DNA from: Candidatus Odinarchaeota archaeon | Lineage (GTDB): Archaea > Asgardarchaeota > Baldrarchaeia > Baldrarchaeales > DXJG01 | DNA: 21,488 bases | Assembly (NCBI GenBank): GCA_021158895.1 | Contig: JAGGSW010000172.1 | Span: 1-21,488 of the forward strand | Reading direction: 5' to 3' | Notes under the pieces: generated by a model | Told to the model about the DNA's origin: nothing | The model's input: the letters and a program-made list of their open reading frames with translations, nothing else | Databases searched by the model: none | Position numbers and translations under genes: made by a program | In this document: piece by piece, positions 1 to 7,527 of the stretch | Numbering within the stretch: the stretch's first letter is position 1 | How the letters are laid out: every line of letters begins with the position of its first letter

Positions 1-2
1 AT

Positions 3-443
3 TTATATGTGATCTTGTATGGTGAAAGAAACTTCACCAAAACCCTGAATATTTGTTTTTACATCAATTCTATGAACTCCCGCTGGTAACTTTGTTCCGC
101 TAACAAAATTATCATCCCATCGTTTTTATTAAAAGCTAAAGGATTTAAAAGCGATATGCCACCTGACTTAACCTCTTTATCTCCGATACGAATAAAAGTT
201 AGATTCGTATTCATTATTATTCCATCTACCTTACAATTCTATTGGAGCTACGATCACGGTATCCGTTAAATTATTGTAAAACAAAAGTTCAAAACCATTT
301 TTAGCGTTCCTTAACACGCAATGCATATAGAAATTACATGAGAGAATTCCGAGAATAAATCTGATAGCCGGAATTATTAAGCGAATACGTAGCGAGCGAA
401 AACATTTCACCACAAAATTTAAAAATATTCTTGTAATATTCAA
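3..443 (-). pseudogene. Broken gene for a membrane-anchored surface protein
   Basis: Three successive reading frames on the minus strand join into one plausible protein. Frame one runs from an ATG at 443 through a hydrophobic N-terminal segment to a stop at 231. A second frame then continues with VDGIIMNTNLTF and KEVKSGGISLLNP down to about 125. The first frame resumes with RWDDNFVSGTKLPAG and GFGEVSFTIQDHI and stops at 3-5. The full span is 441 bases (147 codons), so the two shifts compensate each other. The second lies at a run of five A (123-127 on the plus strand); the first lies around 231-245. The alternating polar and hydrophobic residues ending in a GxHxIxV-type strand suggest an extracellular beta-sandwich (Ig- or LEA14-like), but I cannot name a family. 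It is divergent from the regulator at 470. Either true decay or two sequencing indels would explain it. Confidence 0.55.
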
Positions 444-461
444 ACCAAAGACTCGAATATT
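424..461. promoter_or_regulatory. Repeated AATATTC boxes, candidate operator of the regulator gene
   Basis: The heptamer AATATTC occurs at 424-430 and 435-441 and its inverse GAATATT at 455-461, giving an inverted repeat with a 13-base spacer directly before the regulator start at 470. An A/T-rich TATA-like stretch overlaps the first box. Position and symmetry suit autoregulation by the winged-helix protein encoded next. This is inference, and short AT boxes can arise by chance in such AT-rich DNA. Confidence 0.35.
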
Positions 462-469
462 GTGGTAAG

Positions 470-790
470 ATGTGCATGGATTGCGGTGAACATCGGGTGT
501 ATGGTAAAAACTTTGAGAATTTTAGGCGGGTAGTTAGGGCACTTCACTGTCCGACGAGATGGCTTATCATAAATTGCCTAAAGAATGGAACAAAAAGCAC
601 GAAAGAGATTTTGGAGTGCTTGCTTGAGAAAGATGAAACCGTAACTTCTTCAGGATTATACTACCACTTATCGGAACTGAAAAATGCTGGAATAGTGGAG
701 GTTGCGGGTTATATCGAGCAGAAAGGTGCGCCTCAAAAACTTTGGAAGTTGAAGGTTAAAAAAATTGTTATTTCGCTGGTGGAAGAATGA
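470..790 (+). CDS. Winged-helix (ArsR-like) transcriptional regulator of the ABC operon
   Basis: This 106-residue protein has the compact shape of ArsR-type winged-helix regulators. A helix with RVVRALHCPTRWLIINCL comes first, then the recognition-helix region TSSGLYYHLSELKNAGIVEV (residues about 59-78), then a wing with GYIEQKGAPQKLWKL. The segment YYHLSELKNAGIV is the typical 'helix-turn-helix that reads DNA as a dimer' pattern of this class. The N-terminus carries CMDCGEH, which might bind a metal, but no complete ArsR metal site can be assigned. Its stop overlaps the start of the ABC ATPase by ATGA (787-790), so the two are translationally coupled and the protein probably controls expression of the exporter. 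ATG 470 is preferred; a second ATG at 476 is possible. Confidence 0.82.
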   Translation: MCMDCGEHRVYGKNFENFRRVVRALHCPTRWLIINCLKNGTKSTKEILECLLEKDETVTSSGLYYHLSELKNAGIVEVAGYIEQKGAPQKLWKLKVKKIVISLVEE

Positions 791-1692
791 TTGCGATAGA
801 AGCTGAAGGGCTTAAGAAAAGGTTTGGCAATGTTGAAGCTCTGAAAGGTGTATCATTTAAGGTAAAAAGAGGGGAGACTTTCGGTTTCCTTGGTCCTAAC
901 GGAGCTGGTAAAACTACTACTGTTAGAATTTTAACGGGCATATTAAAGCCAGACTCTGGGAAAGCGAGAATAAATGGCTACGATGTTGTTGAGGAGACTC
1001 TAAAGGCAAAACAATCAATTGGGGTTTTACCTGAAGTATCAAACGCGTATCCAGATTTAACAGCCTGGCAGAATCTGATGCTTGTTGCAAGTCTTTACGG
1101 TATGAGAAAGAATGAAGCAGAAAAAAGAACTGTAAAACTTCTGAAAGAGTTTGGAATCTACAAGAGGAAAGACAGCAAAGTCAAGGGATTCTCCAAGGGA
1201 ATGAAACAGAGGTTGATGTTCTGCATGGCACTGATAAGCGATCCAGAAGTAGTTTTTCTGGATGAACCAACGAGTGGCTTGGATGTAATGAGTGCAAGGA
1301 TGATCAGAGAGAAGGTGCTTGAACTTGCGAGTGACGGAAAAACAGTATTTCTCACATCGCACAATATGGAAGAAATAAACATGCTTTGCGACAGAATTGC
1401 ATTAATAGATAGGGGTAAGATAGTAACGATCGACACACCAGAAAGAATTAAGGCTAAAGTTGGCGGAAATGTTGCGGTCGAAGTTAGCTTTGATAAACCA
1501 GTGAGATTACCAAGGAGATTGAATGCAAAAAAGCTGGGAGATAAATACATAATATATACCACTGCTGTCCATGAAACGATCTGTGAGATTGTAGATTATG
1601 CAAAGAAGAACAATGTAAAGATCGTTTCGATCGATACGAGAACACCTACACTTGAGGATGCCTTTATCTCTCTTTTGGAGGGAACCAAATGA
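787..1692 (+). CDS. ABC transporter ATP-binding protein (ABC-2 exporter type)
   Basis: The 301-residue protein is the nucleotide-binding subunit of an ABC-2 type exporter and hydrolyses ATP at the inner face of the membrane. It has a Walker A motif GPNGAGKT (residues 36-43), a Q-loop region IGVLPEVS in which Glu stands where Gln is classical (common in this subfamily), a signature helix FSKGMKQR, Walker B VVFLDEPTSGLD and the switch histidine in TSHNMEE. The roughly 80-residue C-terminal extension after the nucleotide-binding domain is usual for drug/lipid exporters of the CcmA/DrrA kind. It overlaps its neighbours by ATGA on both sides, forming a three-gene unit with the regulator and permease. 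The substrate cannot be read from the sequence. Confidence 0.93.
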   Translation: MIAIEAEGLKKRFGNVEALKGVSFKVKRGETFGFLGPNGAGKTTTVRILTGILKPDSGKARINGYDVVEETLKAKQSIGVLPEVSNAYPDLTAWQNLMLVASLYGMRKNEAEKRTVKLLKEFGIYKRKDSKVKGFSKGMKQRLMFCMALISDPEVVFLDEPTSGLDVMSARMIREKVLELASDGKTVFLTSHNMEEINMLCDRIALIDRGKIVTIDTPERIKAKVGGNVAVEVSFDKPVRLPRRLNAKKLGDKYIIYTTAVHETICEIVDYAKKNNVKIVSIDTRTPTLEDAFISLLEGTK

Positions 1693-2423
1693 AGAGCTTG
1701 ATGAAGAGTTTGGCGATTGCAAAGAAAGACGTTTTAATGTATTACACCAAAGGACCTGTTGTGATATTTGGAATTCTGCTGCCATTATTCCTGTTCTTGG
1801 CGTTTTCTGTAGGAAGATCGTTGCCGTTGAACTTTTTAATTGCTGGTCTCATTTCAATGACAGTATTCTTTGCATCAACATCGGTATCGCCAGCAATTGC
1901 TCCATGGGAAGGACAGATGAGGACATTGGAAAGGCTCATTTCCTGCCCGATAGATGAAAAAACAATAATTCTTGGAGATATCATTGCATCTATGACTTTT
2001 GGAGTATCCATATCTGCTGTTCCCATATTAATAGGAGTGGTTATTGGACTAATACCATCGAACCCAGTAGTACTGCTACTGGGAATAATAGCCTCGGCCT
2101 TCTGCTTTTCATGCTTAGGGCTACTTTTTTCTGCTTATCCAACGAACCTCCCTTCAACAGTGATGATGATATCTTCACTCATAAGATTTCCTCTTATATT
2201 CATAAGTGGGATATTCATTCCCATTTCAGAGATGCCAGAGTGGAGCAGGATTTTGGCATACCTTTCGCCTCTTACTTATTTCACAGACATTGCGAGATAT
2301 TCCTTCGATTTAATGCCAGCTTTTCCAATTTATGTGGATCTTCTCGTAATCACTGCTTTTTCCGCACTTTTTCTTGCACTTGCAGTGGAACTACATAAAA
2401 AAGCCATATACAAGAGAATTTAA
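1689..2423 (+). CDS. ABC-2 type transporter permease
   Basis: The 244-residue membrane protein has about six transmembrane segments: ITGP-proximal helix at residues 23-40, then 48-70, 100-125, 128-150, 158-180 and 220-240. A conserved-looking cytosolic stretch WEGQMRTLERLISCPIDEKTI sits between helices two and three, matching the coupling region 'G..G.l..l...pi....' of ABC-2 permeases. The segment SGIFIPISEMPEWSRILAYLSPLTYFTD is the family hallmark before the last helix. It starts in the ATGA overlap with the ATPase gene and presumably forms the membrane channel of the exporter as a homodimer. No terminator is obvious after it. Confidence 0.9.
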   Translation: MKSLMKSLAIAKKDVLMYYTKGPVVIFGILLPLFLFLAFSVGRSLPLNFLIAGLISMTVFFASTSVSPAIAPWEGQMRTLERLISCPIDEKTIILGDIIASMTFGVSISAVPILIGVVIGLIPSNPVVLLLGIIASAFCFSCLGLLFSAYPTNLPSTVMMISSLIRFPLIFISGIFIPISEMPEWSRILAYLSPLTYFTDIARYSFDLMPAFPIYVDLLVITAFSALFLALAVELHKKAIYKRI

Positions 2424-2462
2424 AAGTCAGCTTTGTTCGAAAAGGTGTTGCACCCATTATAA

Positions 2463-2678
2463 TCACTTACTGCTGGAATCGCTGTAAGAAAGCTCCTAAT
2501 TCGTAAGATTGGCCCAAGATTTCTCGCGATCTCAACTTGTGGAATGCTTATCATGGTTTTATTGTTATCTCAGTTCGTTGCTCTGGATTTGTCAGGAAGT
2601 TCTGGCATAGCTGTTGCATCGATAACGCGTGATGATGGCACCCTATTCGAGATTGCTTTTATACTCTGGGAGGGGTGA
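2463..2678 (+). pseudogene. Hydrophobic open-frame remnant, no start codon
   Basis: An open frame of 71 codons lies between stops at 2460 and 2676 and lacks a convincing start. It encodes a basic segment (RKLLIRKIGPRF) followed by a strong membrane segment (CGMLIMVLLLSQFVAL) and a serine/glycine-rich region. The composition is that of a piece of an integral membrane protein, perhaps the tail of one that followed the ABC operon. I do not recognise the family, and a chance open frame is possible. Confidence 0.3.
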
Positions 2679-2758
2679 TACGATAATTAAGATGCTGATC
2701 CTGGGATACATTCCTGAGCCTCGTAAGATGCTTCTCGAATAATCCCACTTAAACCTTC

Positions 2759-2953
2759 TTACATTGCTCCTTTAGCAACTCTAACAACAGCCTTTAAAAA
2801 ATCGAAGTCTACCTTCTTTTCGCTTTTAAAACAAACCTATAATTTCCTTCACCATGGCTAGTTCCAGAAACTCATGTATGTCGTAGTTTGCATTGTCATT
2901 TTTCATTTTTCAGCTGCTTTACCAAGTTCTTCGGCTAATTTATCAAAGCCCAC
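2759..2953 (-). pseudogene. Small 65-codon gene with two compensating frameshifts
   Basis: A GGAGG ribosome site (2961-2965) sits seven bases before a GTG start at 2953. Frame one reads GFDKLAEELGKAAEK and stops at 2903. A shifted frame continues with NDNANYDIHEFLELAM and VKEIIG. The first frame then resumes with KKVDFDFLKAVVRVAKGAM and stops at 2759. The span is exactly 195 bases, so the shifts cancel. They fall at runs of A/T around 2904-2911 and 2823-2836. The reconstructed product is a charged, helical, cytosolic small protein of unknown family. The clear coding character of the middle segment means the damage is recent or is sequencing error. The rest of this gene-poor stretch (2679-2758 and 2954-3150) shows nothing I can support. 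Confidence 0.55.
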
Positions 2954-3154
2954 AAAACAACCTCCTAAGTCATTAATTGTCTTTTGGGTTGTTATCAATT
3001 ATTTTCTTGGCTTAATCTTGGTGAAAATTGTTTGTTTCTCAATCTTCTTCATCTTTTAAGATATATGACTTCCGATTTACGTTTCTAATTTGGAGATGGA
3101 AGTTTTGAACCTTAATGCTTATATGGACTCGAGGTCGAAAGATTAATATTCGTT

Positions 3155-3166
3155 ATATTATACATT
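3155..3166 (+). promoter_or_regulatory. TATA-like element upstream of the 3232 operon
   Basis: An A/T-rich element (TTATATTATA core) lies about 65 bases before the ATG at 3232, which would leave a leader of some 40 bases. A weak GGGAT ribosome site precedes the ATG. Assigned on composition and position only. Confidence 0.3.
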
Positions 3167-3231
3167 ACAACAGTATATCAACAGAGAGAAACTGCATTAA
3201 TAGCCTTTAGCTTTAAAACGTAGGGATATCC

Positions 3232-4050
3232 ATGAACGTAGAGAAAGGTGCCGAAAAAATCAACCCAAACGATATAGAAAACCTTTCAGAGACAAAAAAC
3301 TGCATTTTAAAGGATTTATACATTCTTCTCGAGACAGGTGAATGTTTAGTTCCGTGTGTTAGCTTAAAAGACGTAAATCCAGAACTGTTCTCAGCTCTTC
3401 TTTCCGCGATCTTAAAATTCTCAAAGGAAATTAAAGGAGATGAAGTTTCAGGCTTCACCTTTAAAAGCGAAAAAATATGCTGTATAAAGAAAGACGGTAT
3501 AATAACTGCCACCAGATGCAGCAAACATTTACCAGACAACATTATACACGCTATACTTGATTCTATACTAAGAATATTTCTCACAGAATATGGAGCTTAC
3601 ATACCTTCATGGACAGGTAACTTAGACATATTCAACGAACTAAAAGAAGATCTAAAAAAGATACTAACCTCCTGTGACATAAGGAAGCTGCTTGAAACCT
3701 ATAGAAATATTGTCAATGCCAACGAAATCCTAGTAATTGAATATTCAAACGGCAACTGCATATACGAGACAAAACAAAGTGATGTAGACGCAAAACAGCG
3801 CAAAAGCCTTCTTTCTATGATGTACTCTATCGCCAAAAAACTATGTGAATGCTTCAAAGTCGACAGTGTAGAGTTAATTGTTACGCGAGGAAAAAACAAG
3901 TGGATATGTATGAGTATATTCGATAAATATATTCTACTCTCAGCTTTTTCGCACAAACTAAGCAAAAAATCAAGTTATATCGTTAATTTAACCGATTTAG
4001 TTTTAAAACTACTTGTGTTAATGATGGTAAACCAGTCAGGAGGGAGCTAG
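3232..4050 (+). CDS. Two-domain longin/roadblock-like protein (putative small-GTPase partner)
   Basis: The 272-residue soluble protein appears to hold two related alpha/beta domains. The first (residues about 25-143) has a strand reading ILKDLYILLETGECLV, then NPELFSALLSAILKFSKEI, two strands around FTFKSEKICCIKK, and a final helix DNIIHAILDSILRIFLTEYG. This order of 'strand with G.. L, helix LFSALLSAI, beta meander, long C-terminal helix' is the pattern I associate with archaeal longin-like or roadblock/LC7-like domains, which in many organisms bind Ras-like GTPases. The second (about 150-262) repeats the idea with EILVIEYSNGNCIY and a helix LLSMMYSIAKKLCECF. Assignment is by pattern, not by alignment. 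The stop directly abuts the start of the next gene, so both are co-expressed. A Rab-like GTPase is encoded at 19325. Confidence 0.45.
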   Translation: MNVEKGAEKINPNDIENLSETKNCILKDLYILLETGECLVPCVSLKDVNPELFSALLSAILKFSKEIKGDEVSGFTFKSEKICCIKKDGIITATRCSKHLPDNIIHAILDSILRIFLTEYGAYIPSWTGNLDIFNELKEDLKKILTSCDIRKLLETYRNIVNANEILVIEYSNGNCIYETKQSDVDAKQRKSLLSMMYSIAKKLCECFKVDSVELIVTRGKNKWICMSIFDKYILLSAFSHKLSKKSSYIVNLTDLVLKLLVLMMVNQSGGS

Positions 4051-4539
4051 ATGAGCTTAAAAAGAAAAATGATAGATTTCATGATGCCAAAAGAATTTTT
4101 AGAAATTTCAGGTCTCATGCACAGCTGTGTTTTCTCTCTACAGAAATCTGTTACAGAACTTTTGGGAAAAGCAGCTTTAAAGGATTTCATTATACCTCGT
4201 GTCATAGAAAGCGTTAGCAGAGTATCTGGATTCGAAGAAGCATTAAAAGAATCGAATAATATAGAAGAAGTATTCGACAAGTTTGCAAAACTACTTAAAA
4301 AATCTCTTATTGTTACGGATGTGAAACTGGAAATAAATGACGGCGAGTTTACAATCAAACTTGAAAATTGCCTGTTAGCCAAGAGATCACACGCAATTGC
4401 AGGTAACGAAGGTATTTGCCCTATGGCTATGAGCGTTGCTGCCATGATTCAGAAAATCTTGAATAAACCGATTGAAATAGTGTCATCATCCCTACTTCCA
4501 AACGGAAGTGTAACAAAAATAAAAGTTTTAGAAGATTAA
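4051..4539 (+). CDS. V4R/TRAPP-like small protein, function unknown
   Basis: The 162-residue protein starts immediately after the stop of the longin-like gene, with a GGAGGG ribosome site inside that gene's end. Its N-terminal half is helical (SVTELLGKAALKDFIIPRVI). The C-terminal half is a beta-hairpin (VKLEINDGEFTIKLENC) followed by a Cys/His set (C107, H114, C123) and a helix CPMAMSVAAMIQKILN, ending in strands with NGSVTKIKV. This resembles the layout of V4R/4-vinyl-reductase and TRAPP Bet3-like domains, with a helix after 'C..h......C', but the match is loose and a novel family is equally possible. The pairing with a longin-like protein is what makes the TRAPP-like reading attractive. 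Confidence 0.4.
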   Translation: MSLKRKMIDFMMPKEFLEISGLMHSCVFSLQKSVTELLGKAALKDFIIPRVIESVSRVSGFEEALKESNNIEEVFDKFAKLLKKSLIVTDVKLEINDGEFTIKLENCLLAKRSHAIAGNEGICPMAMSVAAMIQKILNKPIEIVSSSLLPNGSVTKIKVLED

Positions 4540-4574
4540 ACATAAGCTACTCAGATAATTGGTATTAAAGACAT

Positions 4575-5606
4575 CTAAACGTCTTTCTTCACAAAATCTC
4601 TAAAGTCTCCGAGAACCGCAGATGGCGGAGGTAAATCTATCATCGTAAGAAGACCCGGTTGCGCTTTAAGAACCCGTGGAACCATATTAACAATCATTGC
4701 AACAGTTGCTATGTCGCCGGGTATACCTAAACTATTTCTCCAGTGTAGATTTGGATTGCCTTCTATTATGATTTCTTCATAATCTTCAGCTCCCACAGCA
4801 GCTACAAGTTCCACTCTTATAACTTCTTTTCCATTCATATAGCCTATTCCAAATCCACGTACTCCAGCTACTTCTCCAAGCTTAACCTTAAAGTATTGGG
4901 TCTCTAAATCTTTTTCTGCAATCACTGGTTCTTGAATTTCCTCGACCTTGTCGATTTTCCACCCTAAAGCCTTAGCAACTAACATTATTGACTCAGCATA
5001 ACCTACGTGAGCAGAAATTTCCCCGGCATCAAGTTTACGTTTAAATTCCTCTGGACTAAAACCTAAACCAATTTTCTTTTGGAAAGGATATCTACGTTTC
5101 GCAGCGTCAAGAGATCTCACTGCTCTTATTTTTTCAACAGTTTCACAAACACCAGTTAAAGTAGCGACTAAGGTATCATATATGAAACCGGGATTCACGC
5201 CGCTTCCCAGCACCGTCACACCGTGTTCCTTAGCTAATTTATCTAACTTTTCACTAAGCTCTGGATATCTATAGTATGGGTAAGCCAAGGTTTCACATGT
5301 AGATATAACGTTAGACCCAGCTTCAACAATTTCAACTATTTGAGGATACACTTTATCCAAAAAGGAGCCAGTAGCATGCAAAGTTACATCTGGCTTACTT
5401 TTAGACAAGACTTCCGAAGCATCACTTGACACAACAACACCAAGCTTTTCCCCTAAACCCAAAATGTCTCCAAGATCCCTGCCAACTTTCTCAGGAGAAA
5501 CATCTATGGCTCCAACAATCTCAATACCCTTTTTCCCAAGTATAAATTTAGCTATGTTCGTCCCTATAGCTCCAACACCATAAATTGCAACACGCACATT
5601 ATCCAT
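4575..5606 (-). CDS. NAD(P)-dependent DapB-like dehydrogenase (2,4-diaminopentanoate dehydrogenase family)
   Basis: The 343-residue protein begins with a Rossmann motif YGVGAIGTNIAK (GxGxxG at residues 10-15) and an acidic residue at the end of strand two (AIDVSPEKVG). It continues with HATGSFLDKVYPQI and the catalytic-region segment GSGVNPGFIYDT. The C-terminal part carries GNPNLHWRNSLGIPGD and AQPGLLTMIDLPPP. These are hallmarks I recognise from the Ord/2,4-diaminopentanoate dehydrogenase branch of dihydrodipicolinate-reductase-like proteins, which act in ornithine and lysine catabolism in clostridia. The archaeal substrate is uncertain. An ATG at 5606 is preceded by a GGGAGGG ribosome site (about 5614-5620) and an A/T-rich TATA-like stretch near 5675-5688. 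It appears to be a single-gene unit. Confidence 0.8.
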   Translation of the reverse strand: MDNVRVAIYGVGAIGTNIAKFILGKKGIEIVGAIDVSPEKVGRDLGDILGLGEKLGVVVSSDASEVLSKSKPDVTLHATGSFLDKVYPQIVEIVEAGSNVISTCETLAYPYYRYPELSEKLDKLAKEHGVTVLGSGVNPGFIYDTLVATLTGVCETVEKIRAVRSLDAAKRRYPFQKKIGLGFSPEEFKRKLDAGEISAHVGYAESIMLVAKALGWKIDKVEEIQEPVIAEKDLETQYFKVKLGEVAGVRGFGIGYMNGKEVIRVELVAAVGAEDYEEIIIEGNPNLHWRNSLGIPGDIATVAMIVNMVPRVLKAQPGLLTMIDLPPPSAVLGDFRDFVKKDV

Positions 5607-5796
5607 AAAATCCCTCCCACATTAATAACACTCCGTATTAAGACAAACCTATCCAATTTAAACTAATATGTTAAAATAAAATATAAATTCAAGATGCACA
5701 TCTCTTAAATCGTCACAACACATTAAAGCTAAATCAACAACACACAGCGCTAAAACAAAAACAGAACCGCAGTATATATAGTTTTCGTCAAAAATA

Positions 5797-5806
5797 GTTA
5801 TAAAAG
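5797..5806 (+). promoter_or_regulatory. TATA-like element of the small membrane gene
   Basis: The sequence GTTATAAAAG lies 22 bases before the ATG at 5829. A closely similar TTTAAAAGT lies at the same distance (6401-6409) before the second copy at 6431, so the promoter was duplicated along with the gene start. A GGAAGGGTGAGG ribosome-site region follows (5812-5823). Confidence 0.45.
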
Positions 5807-5828
5807 TTCTGAGGAAGGGTGAGGATTC

Positions 5829-6309
5829 ATGTGGGACAGGGATAAAATCAAGCTTTGGTCGTCGGAAGTAGTTGCTTTAACAAGTGTGGTTCCATGGTTT
5901 CTCACACAGCATTTAGAAGCAGATATTCATGTGGTTCATGTTGATGGTTGGGGGGCATATTAGTGATACGCTGGTTGTTCGAGGATTTTCATGTGGTCTA
6001 CTGCTTTTTCTTGCTATCGCTCTTATACCTGCGTTCTACGACAACTTGAAGAACGGTTACAGTAAGCCAAATATTAAAAGCGTTTTCTACATACTACTGT
6101 TTTGTTTCCCCATAGTTGTTTCTGGCTGTGACAGTTCTACTAATGTAATTTTATTTTTCTTAGACTTCTTTGGAACGGTGTTTAGTGAGTTGACGAATCC
6201 GAAAACTGTGAGAATTTCAATTGGGTCAGCCCACTTCACACTACTAGCCCAGTTCATTCTTTGTATAGTCGCATGTGTAGTATCTTTCTTCACAAAGGAA
6301 CATGGATAA
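5829..6309 (+). pseudogene. Small four-helix membrane protein with a one-base frameshift
   Basis: An ATG at 5829 behind a good ribosome site opens a frame reading KIKLWSSEVVALTSVVPWF and stops at 5961. The next frame continues without a break in character: HISDTLVVRGFSCGLLLFL, SVFYILLFCFPIVVSGCD and FTLLAQFILCIVACVVSFF to the stop at 6307-6309. Removing one G from the run of six at 5950-5955 joins them as DGWGHISDT and gives a protein of about 159 residues with roughly four membrane segments. The family is unknown. A truncated paralog follows at 6431. A polymerase or sequencing slip at the G run is the simplest explanation, so the gene may really be intact. Confidence 0.6.
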
Positions 6310-6430
6310 CTCTTTAATGACTTGCATGTGTTTAAGTTACTAGAAGGGATGGTACTCTCTCAAAAAAGTCTCACAATCCAATCAATCGGATGACTGTATT
6401 CTTTAAAAGTCTATGTTACTGGTGGTAAGT

Positions 6431-6580
6431 ATGGATGGTTACAGAATTAGTCTGTGGTCTCCGGAAATTTTTGCGGTTCTAAGCATGGTTCCATGTTTTC
6501 TTATAACCTATTTCTCAGAAAATTCCAAGCATCAACTCATAGTCATGTTCAACGATGTCCTTGCGGCATCCTATTGTTAG
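6431..6580 (+). pseudogene. Truncated paralog of the small membrane protein
   Basis: The ATG at 6431 follows a TATA-like TTTAAAAGT (6401-6409) and a GGTGG ribosome site. The first 30 or so residues, RISLWSPEIFAVLSMVPCF then LITYFSEN, match the start of the gene at 5829 position for position. After about 6525 the similarity ends and the frame runs antisense into the end of the flavin oxidase, stopping at 6578. The copy therefore lost roughly 115 residues at the same point where the oxidase lost its C-terminal part. Confidence 0.55.
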
Positions 6581-7466
6581 CGATACAACGTATGGGGGCC
6601 ATTCTACTTTAGGTATACCATACTCCTCGCCGAGAAGATCAATAAAGAAAGTGAGTATATCACCTTCATAAATACATGCGTGAAGAACAGATATATTGTT
6701 GAGTAAAAGTTGTCTTAAGAACTCCATTGCTCCCTTAGCCTCTTCAAAACCATAAGTTACATGTTTAAACTCTTCTGGACGCTTATAAATTTTCAAATCA
6801 ACTTCGGTAATTATTCCGAAAGCTCCGAGGGAACCTATAAAGAGGCCAGTAATGTCGGGTCCAAAAGCATATCTCAAATAATGTCTAGGCGAATTGGGAT
6901 TTGCCATGCTACCAGTAGTAATTACTTCACCCGTAGGTAAAACAACCTTTAAACCCAAGATCTGCTCGCCAATACAACCGTAAAGAGCTGAACCAGGTCC
7001 TGCACCATTTACCGCAACATTTCCAGCTATAGTGGCTGAGAGAGAACTTTTAGGATAAATGGGAAACCACAAACCTTTATTCCTTAAAGCTTTATCCAAT
7101 TTCCCAAAGGTTACACCAGCTTCCACCGTAACTGACAAATTTTCTTCACTAATATCCAATATTTTATCCATTCTAGTCAAATCTAAGATTATACCTCCTC
7201 TTCTTGCCAATGCTTCTGCCTGAAGCCCCGTTCCTCCACCCCGAGGAACGATCGGAACCCTATATTCATTTGCTATTTTAACGATCTCAGCAATTTCCTC
7301 AGTACTACTAGGTCTTACAACAAGATCAGGCCATATATGAAGCAAAACCTATAGAAGCAGTTACACTATAAGCAAGAAGCACGTCTAAACTATCAGAAAC
7401 ATACTCGTCTCCAACAATATTCCTTATCTTTTCAGCTACTTCCTTAATTTTATCTTTTCTAGACAA
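6515..7466 (-). pseudogene. Truncated and frameshifted GlcD-type FAD-linked oxidase
   Basis: The protein is the FAD-binding half of a glycolate/lactate oxidase-type (GlcD, FAD_binding_4) enzyme. It shows WPDLVVRPSSTEEIAEI, PIVPRGGGTGLQ (FAD pyrophosphate loop), SATIAGNVAVNGAGPGS and GSLGAFGIITEVDLK. It stops right after HDYELML with GIF, whereas intact relatives continue for some 180-200 residues of substrate domain. At the other end, the long frame begins only at 7345. A proper start is TTG 7466 behind a GGAGGG site, reading SRKDKIKEVAEKIRN and LAYSVTASIGF before a shift at the A run 7344-7347. So there is one 5-prime frameshift and one 3-prime truncation. As it stands the gene cannot give a complete oxidase. 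The neighbouring zone also holds other broken genes. Confidence 0.75.
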
Positions 7467-7527
7467 TTAAAGCCCTCCACGAACCTAAAATTTAACAATC
7501 GTTAGAATGTCTGTTTAGTCAAATTCG

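Noticed and set aside
1057..1562. Minus-strand open frames of 101 and 134 residues inside the ABC ATPase gene
   Set aside because: They are antisense shadows; the plus strand carries all ABC motifs.
2111..2398. Plus-strand 95-residue frame inside the permease gene
   Set aside because: Overlaps the permease in another frame, has no ribosome site and has an unlikely composition.
2874..3059. Plus-strand 61-residue hydrophobic frame
   Set aside because: It is antisense to the small broken gene at 2759-2953, which has a real ribosome site and better coding character.
3213..3584. Minus-strand 123-residue frame over the longin-like gene
   Set aside because: Shadow of the plus-strand gene, which has the promoter and an abutting partner.
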